DNA of 64,000 nt from Rhizobium sp. BK650 (GTDB lineage Bacteria; Pseudomonadota; Alphaproteobacteria; Rhizobiales; Rhizobiaceae). How positions within the stretch are numbered: the first letter of the stretch is position 1; every line of letters starts with the position of its first letter. Below, piece by piece: positions 24,900 to 34,870 of the stretch. Both the position numbers and the translations under genes were made by a program. A model generated the notes under the pieces. The model was not told where the DNA came from. It was given only the letters and a program-made list of their open reading frames with translations, and searched no databases. The stretch covers positions 123,475 to 187,474 of the forward strand of contig NZ_JACIBK010000013.1 of the NCBI RefSeq assembly GCF_014195325.1, written 5' to 3'.

Positions 24900-27800
24900 A
24901 TGCAGATTTTCGAAAATAATGGTATCGAGGAACAGGAAGCCGACAAATCGGACAATCCTGCCGTTGTTGTCGATGTTGCCGCCAGCTTCACCTACGCATC
25001 TTACCAAAATGCCATCCCGGTCATCCGATCAATTCTGATTGAGAATAATACTGCTAGGAACATTGAAAACTGCCGCCTCGATCTGACGTCTTCGCCTTCG
25101 TTTCTAAGGCCGAAATCATGGATCATTGATCGTCTGATGCCGAGCGATCGGCTCTCGCTGGTCGATCGAAAGGTCGAATTCGACGCTGGTTATCTCTCGG
25201 GCCTAAATGAGGCAGAGCGCGGTGAGATCACGCTACGCCTATCCAGGGGTGGAGAGATTCTGGACGAACGGCGCCTTCCCGTCAGACTGCTTGCGCGGGA
25301 CGAATGGGGAGGCGTTGCCGATATGGTGCAACTGCTGCCAGCCTTCGTCATGCCGAACGATCCGGGAGTTGCCCAAATCCTCCGGATGGCAGCGGAAAGG
25401 CTAGCTGCACACGGTCAGCCAGGAGGATTGGACGGCTATCAGTCGCAGGATCCTAAGCGGGCCTACATGATCACCGCAGCTATCTATTCAGCCGTTGCCG
25501 GGATGGGGTTGCACTACGCAGAGCCACCGGCAAGTTTCGAGAGCCGCGGCCAGAAGATTCGGCGTCCCAGCACAATTGCCGAGGAGCGGCTGGCGACCTG
25601 CCTTGATACTTCCCTTCTTTTTGCCGCCGGGCTGGAAGCCGCCGGATTACATCCGGTCGTCTTGATGTTCGACGGGCATGCGGCAGTTGGTGTATGGCTG
25701 TCCAAGAGAACGTTTGCCCATGCGATCGAGACGGATCATATGGAGGTCCGAAAGGCCCTGGCATCGCGCGAGCTGATAGTGTTTGAAACGACTGGCGTGA
25801 CGCATCGTCCCGCCATGACCTTGGAAAGTGCACAGCGGGCCCTGGACAGCCGTCTCGGAGAAGGCGAAGCTCACGCATTCGTCGCGGCGATCGATGTCAG
25901 GCGATCGAGAAGCGGCGGGGTCATGCCACTCGCCTCACATGAGCCGATCCGGCGCAATGTCCTCGATGATGAAATGTCATCCGTCGCAGATCTGCCACTT
26001 CCCTCAGCCCCCAGTTTTGGTGAGTTACCGGCTGATATCATCGAGGTCAAACCGACCACCGCCGCCGGCCGCATCGACCGATGGCAGAAGAAGCTGTTGG
26101 ATCTCACCCTTCGCAACCGGCTCCTCAACTTTCCAGAATCGAAGAAGACGATTCCATTTCTTTGTACTGACGTTGCCTATCTCGAAGACCGACTCGCGAA
26201 TGGCGCTGCAGTACGGATCATTTCATTGCCCGAACAGAACCCACTCGGCGAACGGGACGCGGCGCTCTATCGCGACGTGCACGGCCGCGATCTTCAGCGC
26301 AATTTTGCTGCCGAAGCTCTACTAAGGGACGAACTGCCGTCACCATTGGACATCCACCAGCTTGAGGCTCGGTTGATCGACCTGTACAGGCAGGTCCGTA
26401 ATGATTTCGCCGAGGGCGGAGCAAACACACTCTTTCTTGCCGTCGGCTTCCTGCGGTGGAAGAAGAAACCGGAAGATGAGCGCAGCTATCGAGCGCCGCT
26501 TTTGTTGGTTCCGGTAAAGCTTGAGCGCCGCAGTGCCAGTTCGCGCTTCACGATCCGCTTTCATGAGGATGAGCCGCGCTTCAATGCGACCCTATTGCAA
26601 TTCCTGGAACGGGATTTTGACCTGACGCTTCCTCAGTTCGGCGGCGATCTGCCGCTCGATGACAATGGGGTGGATGTCCCACGTCTTCTCGCGATGATGC
26701 GGCAGGCGGTCCGTGATGTGCCTGGTATGGAGGTTGTGGACGAGACAGCATTGTCGACCTTCTCCTTCGCGAAATTCCTCATGTGGAAGGATCTCGTCGA
26801 ACGCACCGAGGCGCTTCGCGAGAACCGCGTGGTCCGCCATCTGATCGATACGCCGGAGGACGCCTTCCAAGAAGGCGGCGGGCAATCGGCGTTCCGCGAT
26901 GAGCGTGAGCTCGATCTTGCTTACGCGCCAGCGGACATCATTTGCCTTCTTCCGTCAGATTCATCCCAGACAGCGGCAAGCCTGGCGGCCGCTGAGGGCC
27001 GAGATTTCGTCATTGTCGGTCCTCCCGGTACTGGCAAGAGCCAGACTATCGCAAACATGATCGCGAACTGCCTTGCGGTGGGAAAAACGGTCCTGTTCGT
27101 CGCTGAAAAGACGGCTGCGCTCGACGTTGTTTATCGTCGGTTACGCACGCATGGCCTCGGAGATCACTGTATCGAATTGCACTCGCACAAGGCTGATCGC
27201 CGACATTTCCTTGGACAGCTCAAGGCAGCTTGGGAGTATGGCGGCCGGACAGATGCGTCGGAGTGGGTGGCGATCAACGAGCGACTTCGATTGCGCCGCG
27301 ACGAGCTCAATGCCTACGTCGAGGCTTTGCACAATCGTTACCCAAACGGATGGACGCCTTATCTGGCATTGGGCATCGCTCTCAAGGCTGTCGACGCTCC
27401 GGCACCAGCCTTGTCATGGTTGGAACGGGACGCTCATGACGCGCAGACACTATGCGAGCTTGAAGACCTTGCGGGCGAACTCGGCCTGGTCTTCGCATCG
27501 GTCGAGCGGCAGCCGGCACTGGACCTTGTGAGGGTTGGCGAATGGACTTCCGCCTGGCAGGATGGGTTGTTAGCGTCCGCACAATCCTTGCAGAATGCGA
27601 TCGATCTGTTGGCCAGCTCAATCGACGGGTATCTCGCGAGCATGGGCCTGAAGCCGCGGGAACGGTCCTCACAAGCCGAACTCCAAGCACTGGAAGGTCT
27701 AGCGCGAGCACTGCAGAAATGCCGAGGTCGCGACATCACGATCGTATTCGATCGGGACTTCGCGCGATGTGCCGAGGCGCTGGAAAGTCTTCGAAATTCT

Positions 27801-30800
27801 ATCGAGGCCTATCGCGAAGCAGAGCGCGGACTCGCAGCATCTTATGGAGCCTCCGCCATTCGAGACCTTGATCCGGACGTGCTAGATCGCCAATGGCGAG
27901 AGGCGAACGCTTCGTTTTGGCCAAACGCGATGCTTGCCAAGCGCAAGATTCAAAAGCTGCTGCAAAGCTATGCCGATAAAGGTACTGCGGAACCGGAGCG
28001 GGATCTCCCACTATTGCGCCGCATGAAGGATTGCCTGGCGGCGATCGACCAGAACCTGTTGAACGGAAAACCCTTGCCGGTACACGGCCTGGGTACAGAT
28101 GTCGGAGTGGTTACCCAAACTCTGGAACTGGCGCGAGAGTTTCGTGCCACCATGCCGCTTCCGGGACGTGATCAGGAGGAGATACGGTCGGCGCTCCGCA
28201 TCATCGCGCCATGTCTCCACGCAGTGGTTGAAAACGATGGCGTCCGGCAAGCGGGAGACAGGCTTCTTGCCGCAGTCGAAGGCTTTAAGGAAGCGCGACA
28301 GCGCTTCAGCACGATTGCGGGGTGGGATCGCTCTATTGAGAAAGACGTGGTCGACCCTACGACGCTTAGGGAGAAGCTTGATGCTCTCATCGGTGCACGA
28401 CATCTGCTTCGCGATTGGTCCGCCTGGTGCCGGATCAGAAGCCGCGCAATGCACGCGAACCTGTCCTCTCTGGTCGAACAGATTGAGAATGGGGTGATCC
28501 GGCCCGATGAAGCGCGAGCTGCGTTTCGCCTCGGTTACGCGAGGTGGTGGCTTCCTAAGGTTCTGGACGCAGACCGTGTTCTGCGGAGTTTCCGCCGTTT
28601 CCAGCACGAAAACGCAATCCGTGAATTTCGTGAAATCGATGATCTCGTTCGATCACACGCTACTTCACGTGTCGTCAGTGTGATTGCCCACGGATTACCG
28701 CCCGTTCAGAGCGTTCCACGGAATTCGGAACTCGGCCTCTTGCGCTACCAGATGGAGTTGCAACGGCCGAGCCAGTCGATACGAGACATGATCGGCAAGA
28801 TGCCGCAGAACTTTTCAAAGCTTGCGCCCTGCATGCTTATGTCGCCGCTCTCCATTGCTCAGTATCTCCCACCGAACCAAGCGTTGTTTGACGTTGTGAT
28901 CTTCGATGAGGCGTCGCAGATAACAACCTGGGACGCTGTTGGCGCCATCGCGCGGGCTCGCCAGACTATTATTGTCGGGGATCCGAAGCAGTTGCCGCCG
29001 ACGAACTTCTTCGGGCGCAACGAGGACGAGGAGGACGTCGCCGACCATGAGAAGGATCTGGAGAGCATTCTTGACGAGGTGAAGGCAGCTGGCATTCCAG
29101 TCCGCGATTTGCGATGGCATTATCGCAGCCGAAGCGAGTCTCTGATCGCTTTCTCAAACCATCACTACTACCAGAACCGTCTGGTAACGTTTCCGTCGCC
29201 TGCCGTTGAAGACCGCGCCGTACATCTACGCAAGGTACCTAACGGCATTTACGACCGTGGGAAGAGCAGAACCAACCGGATCGAAGCAGAGGCAGTCGCA
29301 AAAGAAGCCGTTTCCCGAATGAAGGCGTGGCTGAAATTGCCTGAAAAAGATCGCCCGACGCTTGGGATAATCACCTTCAACGCGCAGCAGCAGTCGCTGA
29401 TCCTCGATCTCCTCGATTCCGCGCGCCGAGACGATCCGGAGCTCGAGTGGTTCTTTGTCGAGGAACGGGTCGAGCCCACGATCGTCAAGAACCTGGAGAA
29501 CGTGCAGGGCGACGAGCGAGACGTCATCCTGTTTTCGATCACGTTCTGGAAGGACGCCGCTGGCAAGCTCACGATGGATTTCGGCGCGCTCAACCGGGAC
29601 GGTGGCGAGCGCCGCCTCAATGTTGCTGTGACACGTGCGCGGCAGGAACTCATCGTCTTCTCCGGCTTCACGGCTGACCAGATCGACCCGACCCGCACAA
29701 AGGCACTCGCCGTACAACATCTGAAGACATTCCTCGACTATGCCGACCGTGGCGCGATTGCCCTGCCGGCCCAGGATATCGGTTCTGTCGGCGGTTTCGA
29801 CTCCCCCTTCGAGGAGGCCGTCGCTGCGCAATTGGAGCGCCACGGCTGGCGGGTCGTGCCGCAGGTTGGGATTTCCGGATTTCGGATCGATTTCGGTATC
29901 CGCCATCCCGATTTGGCTGGTAGCTATCTGGCGGGCGTGGAGTGCGATGGCGCCACTTACCACGGATCGGCCACCGCCAGAGACCGCGACAAGGTCCGTG
30001 AACAGGTGTTGAGAGGTCTTGGCTGGAACATATTGCGAGTCTGGTCGACCGATTGGTGGTTCGATGCGGCAGGCTGCGCCGAGCGACTCCATGCCAGCCT
30101 CGAAGCCCTCCTGGAGGAGAGCAGGGCGCGCCGTGCTACGGAAACGGAGGACACCGCGACCCGTTGGAACATGGGGCACGAGGTGGAGGGGATTGACGAA
30201 ATTCATGACGACGAAGCTGCCCCTCCTGTCGAGCAGGCTATTTTGCCTCCAGCGATCGTCGAGACCGAACTCGTCTCTGCGGAGACGCCGCCCTCTTCAA
30301 GCATGTTTGAATCGGTGGGAACGCAACCACCTGCCGCTTCGGTCGGCGACGAAGCATCGGATGGACAGCGATATCGTGTCACCGATCTGTCCAGCTTCCG
30401 AGCCAATCCCGATCAGTTCTTCGAATTCGGCTATAGAGATACCCTGCGAGGTATGATCGAAGCGGTCATCGAAACCGAAAGCCCGGTACGCACAGACATA
30501 CTAGCCCAGCGCATTTCGCGAGCGCACGGCTGGTTGCGTACCGGTGGACGAATCCGAGAGAGGATCGACCTTCATCTCCGCGGTCTCCACACGACCAGGG
30601 AATCGAGCGGCGAGTTCGTCTGGAAGGTGGGAACCGTTTCCGAAATTATTCCATACCGGCAACCAGCCAGCGAGGATGCACGCAGATCGATCGCCGATAT
30701 CCCGCTTGCGGAACTCGCTTTTGTGGTACTCGACAATCCCGATCTATTGGACCAATTAGATCCCGCGCGAGATCTGGCTCGGCTGCTTGGTGTCGAACGC

Positions 30801-30884
30801 CTTGCCGCTGTTTCCCGTGCACGGCTTGACGAAGCGATTGCGAGAGCGCGGCAGCATATTTCAACCCCCCATTCATTCGAGTAG
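24900..30884 (+). CDS. DUF4011 / SF1 helicase / Vsr-like endonuclease / DUF3320 protein, 1994 residues
   Basis: Start ATG at 24900 behind GGGGGAGAG. The N-terminus has a transglutaminase-like patch (LATCLDTSLLFAAGLEAAGL then MFDGHAAVGVWL). A DUF4011-type segment follows (RIDRWQKKLLDLTLRNRLLN). The SF1B helicase has Walker A GPPGTGKSQT near 706, then VVIFDEASQITTWD, GDPKQLPPTNFF, NVQGDERDVILFS and NVAVTRARQEL. Near 1640-1730 comes an MTES_1575/Vsr-type nuclease (GISGFRIDFGIRHPD then GVECDGATYHGS). A DUF3320 region closes it. Such proteins occur in defence islands as putative DNA-processing effectors. Two bases separate it from the phosphoesterase gene. Confidence 0.9.
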   Translation: MQIFENNGIEEQEADKSDNPAVVVDVAASFTYASYQNAIPVIRSILIENNTARNIENCRLDLTSSPSFLRPKSWIIDRLMPSDRLSLVDRKVEFDAGYLSGLNEAERGEITLRLSRGGEILDERRLPVRLLARDEWGGVADMVQLLPAFVMPNDPGVAQILRMAAERLAAHGQPGGLDGYQSQDPKRAYMITAAIYSAVAGMGLHYAEPPASFESRGQKIRRPSTIAEERLATCLDTSLLFAAGLEAAGLHPVVLMFDGHAAVGVWLSKRTFAHAIETDHMEVRKALASRELIVFETTGVTHRPAMTLESAQRALDSRLGEGEAHAFVAAIDVRRSRSGGVMPLASHEPIRRNVLDDEMSSVADLPLPSAPSFGELPADIIEVKPTTAAGRIDRWQKKLLDLTLRNRLLNFPESKKTIPFLCTDVAYLEDRLANGAAVRIISLPEQNPLGERDAALYRDVHGRDLQRNFAAEALLRDELPSPLDIHQLEARLIDLYRQVRNDFAEGGANTLFLAVGFLRWKKKPEDERSYRAPLLLVPVKLERRSASSRFTIRFHEDEPRFNATLLQFLERDFDLTLPQFGGDLPLDDNGVDVPRLLAMMRQAVRDVPGMEVVDETALSTFSFAKFLMWKDLVERTEALRENRVVRHLIDTPEDAFQEGGGQSAFRDERELDLAYAPADIICLLPSDSSQTAASLAAAEGRDFVIVGPPGTGKSQTIANMIANCLAVGKTVLFVAEKTAALDVVYRRLRTHGLGDHCIELHSHKADRRHFLGQLKAAWEYGGRTDASEWVAINERLRLRRDELNAYVEALHNRYPNGWTPYLALGIALKAVDAPAPALSWLERDAHDAQTLCELEDLAGELGLVFASVERQPALDLVRVGEWTSAWQDGLLASAQSLQNAIDLLASSIDGYLASMGLKPRERSSQAELQALEGLARALQKCRGRDITIVFDRDFARCAEALESLRNSIEAYREAERGLAASYGASAIRDLDPDVLDRQWREANASFWPNAMLAKRKIQKLLQSYADKGTAEPERDLPLLRRMKDCLAAIDQNLLNGKPLPVHGLGTDVGVVTQTLELAREFRATMPLPGRDQEEIRSALRIIAPCLHAVVENDGVRQAGDRLLAAVEGFKEARQRFSTIAGWDRSIEKDVVDPTTLREKLDALIGARHLLRDWSAWCRIRSRAMHANLSSLVEQIENGVIRPDEARAAFRLGYARWWLPKVLDADRVLRSFRRFQHENAIREFREIDDLVRSHATSRVVSVIAHGLPPVQSVPRNSELGLLRYQMELQRPSQSIRDMIGKMPQNFSKLAPCMLMSPLSIAQYLPPNQALFDVVIFDEASQITTWDAVGAIARARQTIIVGDPKQLPPTNFFGRNEDEEDVADHEKDLESILDEVKAAGIPVRDLRWHYRSRSESLIAFSNHHYYQNRLVTFPSPAVEDRAVHLRKVPNGIYDRGKSRTNRIEAEAVAKEAVSRMKAWLKLPEKDRPTLGIITFNAQQQSLILDLLDSARRDDPELEWFFVEERVEPTIVKNLENVQGDERDVILFSITFWKDAAGKLTMDFGALNRDGGERRLNVAVTRARQELIVFSGFTADQIDPTRTKALAVQHLKTFLDYADRGAIALPAQDIGSVGGFDSPFEEAVAAQLERHGWRVVPQVGISGFRIDFGIRHPDLAGSYLAGVECDGATYHGSATARDRDKVREQVLRGLGWNILRVWSTDWWFDAAGCAERLHASLEALLEESRARRATETEDTATRWNMGHEVEGIDEIHDDEAAPPVEQAILPPAIVETELVSAETPPSSSMFESVGTQPPAASVGDEASDGQRYRVTDLSSFRANPDQFFEFGYRDTLRGMIEAVIETESPVRTDILAQRISRAHGWLRTGGRIRERIDLHLRGLHTTRESSGEFVWKVGTVSEIIPYRQPASEDARRSIADIPLAELAFVVLDNPDLLDQLDPARDLARLLGVERLAAVSRARLDEAIARARQHISTPHSFE

Positions 30885-30886
30885 CC

Positions 30887-32011
30887 ATGTTCCGATTTAT
30901 CCATTCAAGCGACCTGCATCTTGGCAAGCGCTTCGGCAATTTCTCGGGCGACTTGCCCAGTCGATTGCGCGAAGCAAGACACGCAGTCATCGCGCGGCTC
31001 GCTCAGCACGCCCGCGAACAAGGCGCCACCACTATTCTGCTCGCGGGCGACACATTCGACACCGAAACGCCTGCGTCGGATGTGCGAAGACAGGCTCTCG
31101 CCGAGATGCAGAGCCACGCCCCGATCCAATGGATAATTTTGCCCGGCAACCACGATTCGCTGCAGGCAACGCAGCTTTGGACGACGCTAAATGTAGAAGT
31201 GCCGGAAAATGTCGTGCTCGCGGTCGAGCCTCGGCCGGTCGAGTTGGCGAGGGACGTTGTTCTATTGCCGGCCCCTTGCACCACACGCCGTCCTGGCCGG
31301 GATTTGACTGAATGGATGGATGGCGAAGCAACGCCAGAGGGAGCGCTTCGCATCGGGCTTGCCCATGGCGCAATTCAGAGTTTCTCAGAGGAGGCAACCG
31401 CCTCGGATGTTATTGCGGTGGACCGGGCACGGCGAGCCGGCCTTGACTATCTGGCGCTTGGCGATTGGCACGGCGCGGTCGAGGTCGATCAGCGAACCCA
31501 TTACTGTGGTACGCCGGAACCCGACCGTTTCAAACACCAACGTCCAGGCACCGCGTTGCTTGTCAGCATTGCCGGCCCCTCCGCCCAGCCCGAGGTAACG
31601 CCGTTGTCGACGGAAAGCTTTGCCTGGCGCAGGCTGGATCTTCACCTTCTCGAAGGGGACGATCCCGTCTCGGCCTTAGAAACGCTCCTGCCGGATTCCA
31701 AGCATCGAAGGATGACACTCGCACGCGTGGTGGCGACGGGCCGCAGTCGTCTGGCGGCGCGGGCGGCGTTGGCGGGTGCGGCCGAGAGACTGTTGCCGGA
31801 TTTCGCATTCCTCGAGTTGGATGACATGGGTATTGTGACGGAGTGCGAAGTCGAAGACCTTGACCAAATAGATCGCGGAGGCGCGCTTCGCGAGGCAGCG
31901 AATGCGTTACGTGCCGAGGCCGACGACGAGAGTCGCGCATCGTCAGAACGTGATATCGCACGGGCGGCGCTGGTACGCCTTTATTCTTATGCCCAGGCGA
32001 TCACACCATGA
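30887..32011 (+). CDS. SbcD/Mre11-like metallophosphoesterase
   Basis: 374 residues. Calcineurin-type motifs are in order: FIHSSDLHLGKRF (D-x-H), LLAGDTFDTE (GDxxD), LPGNHDSLQ (GNHD), LAHGAI and LGDWHG. These bind two metal ions for DNA end cutting in the SbcD/Mre11 and YhaO families. It overlaps the SbcC-like ATPase gene by 4 bp, the standard SbcDC arrangement, but sequence and neighbours differ from housekeeping sbcDC. It likely forms a nuclease-ATPase complex working with the large helicase. Confidence 0.92.
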   Translation: MFRFIHSSDLHLGKRFGNFSGDLPSRLREARHAVIARLAQHAREQGATTILLAGDTFDTETPASDVRRQALAEMQSHAPIQWIILPGNHDSLQATQLWTTLNVEVPENVVLAVEPRPVELARDVVLLPAPCTTRRPGRDLTEWMDGEATPEGALRIGLAHGAIQSFSEEATASDVIAVDRARRAGLDYLALGDWHGAVEVDQRTHYCGTPEPDRFKHQRPGTALLVSIAGPSAQPEVTPLSTESFAWRRLDLHLLEGDDPVSALETLLPDSKHRRMTLARVVATGRSRLAARAALAGAAERLLPDFAFLELDDMGIVTECEVEDLDQIDRGGALREAANALRAEADDESRASSERDIARAALVRLYSYAQAITP

Positions 32012-34638
32012 AAATTTCGGCACTACGCTTATTCAACGTGAAGCGGTTTGCCAATCGTGGTGTTGCCATTGATGGTATTGGCGATGGCGTTAACGTCCTT
32101 TGCGCTGCCAACGAGTTTGGCAAGTCGACGAGCTTTGAAGCGCTGCACGCACTCTTTTTTCAACCACATTCTGGCACTCCCGCCGATGTTCAAAGATTGC
32201 GGCCCTACAGCGGTGGAAATCCACTGCTCGAAGCCGATATCTCCACGGCGGAAGGCCGCTTTCGGATTACCAAGCAATACTATGGCGGCCGATCCGCACG
32301 CGTTACCGATCTTGGGACCGGTCGGCTATTGGCCCAGGCAGACGAGGCCGAAAACTTTATTGCTAGTCTAATCAGAGGGGGTACCGCCGGGCCAGCCGGT
32401 CTCCTTTGGGTGCGCCAGGGAATTACAGGTATCGAAAAGCGAACCCGCTCAGAAGAAGATGGTGAAAAGCAGGTCCGACAGAGCTTGCTCGAATCCGTGC
32501 AGGGCGAGGTTGAGGCGGTTACTGGTGGGCGCCGGATGGCTGAGATCATGGCCGCCGCGAGAGATGCACTTTTGGAGATGGTCACCCCCACCGGGAGACC
32601 GAAGAATGGTGGACGCTACGCCGCCGCGATCGAAGAGTGCGAAAAACTCGCTGCGGACGAGCAGAGGCTTGCAAACGAAGTCACGATTCTACGAGAGGCG
32701 TTGAACAAGCGGGCGAACGCAGCAAAGCGGCTTGCCGAGCTCGACAGTGCCGAAGATAGGGCAGAGCGGCGAAAAGCAATCGAGAAGGCACAGGCTGGTT
32801 TTGACGCTGCGAAGGCGCACAGGGAGAAGTTGAAGACGGCTGAAGCGGAACTAAAACTCGTTCGAGAACGACGGAACAATGCCGAGCGGGAGCTTGAGGC
32901 GTTGTTAGCAGCCCTTGAAAAGGCAAAGGCACTGCGGGAGAGGCTATTTGCAGCCGAGGGGCGCCGTGCCGATACCGTGAGCAAACGCCGCGAGGCCGCG
33001 AAGGCCATCGAAAGGATTCGTGAGGACGTCGAGACTGCTGAGGCGGAGGAGCAGGAGGCACGGGATCGACTTGTTCGGTTGGACGCTGCATTGAGGTCGC
33101 GTGAGGCAGCGGAACGCTTAACGCAATTGAAGGAACAACTGGCCAAGTCGGAGGTGGTCCGTCAGGCTCTCGAAGAGGGCGAAGCGCAACTTTCACTTCT
33201 GAAGATACCTCCTAATGCCATCGATGAGCTTCACATCCTGGAAGTCGAAATTGCGAAGCTCCGCGCCGTTCATGAGGCCGCTCGTCCTTCACTTGCGATG
33301 AACTACAGTAAGGATGCGACAGGCCTTGTGACCATGAACGGTACACCCTTGACCGACGGGGAAGAGCGCACCTACGATGGTCAAGCGCAGCTTGAAGTGC
33401 CAGGATTTGGAACGATTACAGTTCGCTCAAACCATCAGGCTGGGAGCGACAAACGCCTGGAGCAGGCCGAAGCGAATCGGCGCACCCTCCTTGCATCAAT
33501 GGGTGTCGACAGCCTGGCTACGGCACGGGCGCGGCAGGTCAGCGCACAGCAGGTTGACGCCGACCTGCGTGAGCTGCGGGCTCGGCTTTCGCTTCTCGCG
33601 CCGGAGGGACTCTCCAAGCTTCGAGAGGATGTTGCCGCGGATGAGTTGATCAGCGCCGAGGCCGTCGAATTGAAAGAGGATCCCACCTTGGTCCGGGCGG
33701 CTCTTGTCGAAGCCGAAGAGCGGCGGAAGAAGACGCGACAGGCCCTGCGGGAGGTAGAGCCTCGACAGGCACGAGCCGACGAAGCCTTCGTGGCAGCGGA
33801 GACGGCGTTGGCCTCGCTGATCGCCGAACAGGCCCAGGTCGAAGCAATCCTGGGTCCAGAAGAAGCTCGGGTTGGACGCACGCAGGCTTTATCGAATACA
33901 TTGGCTGACCTCGACGTGGCGCTCTTCACGTCCGAAACGCATTTTGAGAAGCTCGGCTCTGCCGCAGTCGATCTGGACTCGGTCGAGGCCGCATTGAAGC
34001 GCGCTTTTTCAGTCGAGCAGGCAACTGATAAGGAGATCAACGCGCTACGCGAGATCATGGCCGGCCTGAACGCCGAGATCCGTGCGCAGTCAGACGAGGC
34101 GGTGGAAGAGAAATGGCGTGAGGCCGCCGAGGCTTATTCTGCCGCGAAGGCGCGTGTCGAGGCGTTTGATAAGGAAGTAGCTGTCCTGCAGCGTTTGACC
34201 ATAGCATTGGAGACTGCCCGGTCTGAAGCCCGCGAACTTTATCTCAAGCCCGTCATGGCAGAGCTGGGGCCACTTCTAAGACTGCTCTTCGACGACGTTT
34301 CGATTACCTTCGACGAGAAGACGCTTCTGCCGCAGACGATTCTGCGCAACGGACAGGAGGAGGAGGTCGACCGCCTAAGCGGCGGTATGCGGGAGCAGCT
34401 GTCAGTGCTAACACGGCTGGCCTTTGCGAGGCTGCTTGCGCGCGACGGGCGGCCGGCGCCGGTCATCCTGGACGACGCACTCGTCTATTCGGATGACGAT
34501 CGCATTGAGAAGATGTTTGACGCACTCCATCGACAGTCGAGAGATCAGCAGATCATCGTTTTTTCCTGTCGCCAACGGGCTTTTCAGAAGCTCGGGGGAA
34601 ACATACTCCACATGTCAGAGTGGCAGCCGAGCCTTTGA
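32008..34638 (+). CDS. SbcC/Rad50-like coiled-coil ATPase
   Basis: 876 residues. The N-terminal half of the ABC ATPase has Walker A NVLCAANEFGKSTS; the usual first Gly is Ala. A long coiled coil fills about 200-430 and 520-720. The C-terminal half has signature DRLSGGMREQLSVL and Walker B APVILDDALVY. I see no CxxC zinc hook, so dimer joining would differ from Rad50; this is more like YhaN. A beta-rich insert sits near 430-500 (SKDATGLVTMNGTPLTDGEE). Last gene of the operon. Confidence 0.9.
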   Translation: MKISALRLFNVKRFANRGVAIDGIGDGVNVLCAANEFGKSTSFEALHALFFQPHSGTPADVQRLRPYSGGNPLLEADISTAEGRFRITKQYYGGRSARVTDLGTGRLLAQADEAENFIASLIRGGTAGPAGLLWVRQGITGIEKRTRSEEDGEKQVRQSLLESVQGEVEAVTGGRRMAEIMAAARDALLEMVTPTGRPKNGGRYAAAIEECEKLAADEQRLANEVTILREALNKRANAAKRLAELDSAEDRAERRKAIEKAQAGFDAAKAHREKLKTAEAELKLVRERRNNAERELEALLAALEKAKALRERLFAAEGRRADTVSKRREAAKAIERIREDVETAEAEEQEARDRLVRLDAALRSREAAERLTQLKEQLAKSEVVRQALEEGEAQLSLLKIPPNAIDELHILEVEIAKLRAVHEAARPSLAMNYSKDATGLVTMNGTPLTDGEERTYDGQAQLEVPGFGTITVRSNHQAGSDKRLEQAEANRRTLLASMGVDSLATARARQVSAQQVDADLRELRARLSLLAPEGLSKLREDVAADELISAEAVELKEDPTLVRAALVEAEERRKKTRQALREVEPRQARADEAFVAAETALASLIAEQAQVEAILGPEEARVGRTQALSNTLADLDVALFTSETHFEKLGSAAVDLDSVEAALKRAFSVEQATDKEINALREIMAGLNAEIRAQSDEAVEEKWREAAEAYSAAKARVEAFDKEVAVLQRLTIALETARSEARELYLKPVMAELGPLLRLLFDDVSITFDEKTLLPQTILRNGQEEEVDRLSGGMREQLSVLTRLAFARLLARDGRPAPVILDDALVYSDDDRIEKMFDALHRQSRDQQIIVFSCRQRAFQKLGGNILHMSEWQPSL

Positions 34639-34714
34639 TCAGCAGCTCTGATTTATGGAATAAAATCAATGCTTCGTTTACGATTCGTTTTGTTACTCGT
34701 TTGATGTATTTTGC

Positions 34715-34870
34715 TTATCCGCACTTTCCGGCCTCGGGCGCTTCTGGTTCGAATCCCATCAAGAGCACCAGGTAGGCCACGGCGTCGCTGATGATCCGCC
34801 TCGCCGTGAAGCCGAGAATACCGCTCAAGTAAGCAATATCTTTCGTCGCGCCGCCCGCATCCGTTCGCTC
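34715..34870 (-). pseudogene. Unidentified coding remnant
   Basis: One leftward frame reads GATKDIAYLSGILGFTARRI then ISDAVAYLVLLMGFEPEAPE and stops at 34715-34717. It has coding-like composition but no start and no known family. It directly precedes the 3' end of the caspase gene, which suggests a decayed C-terminus. Confidence 0.3.

Noticed and set aside
29226..30206. 326-codon open frame opposite the helicase-nuclease
   Set aside because: Antisense to conserved helicase and nuclease motifs.
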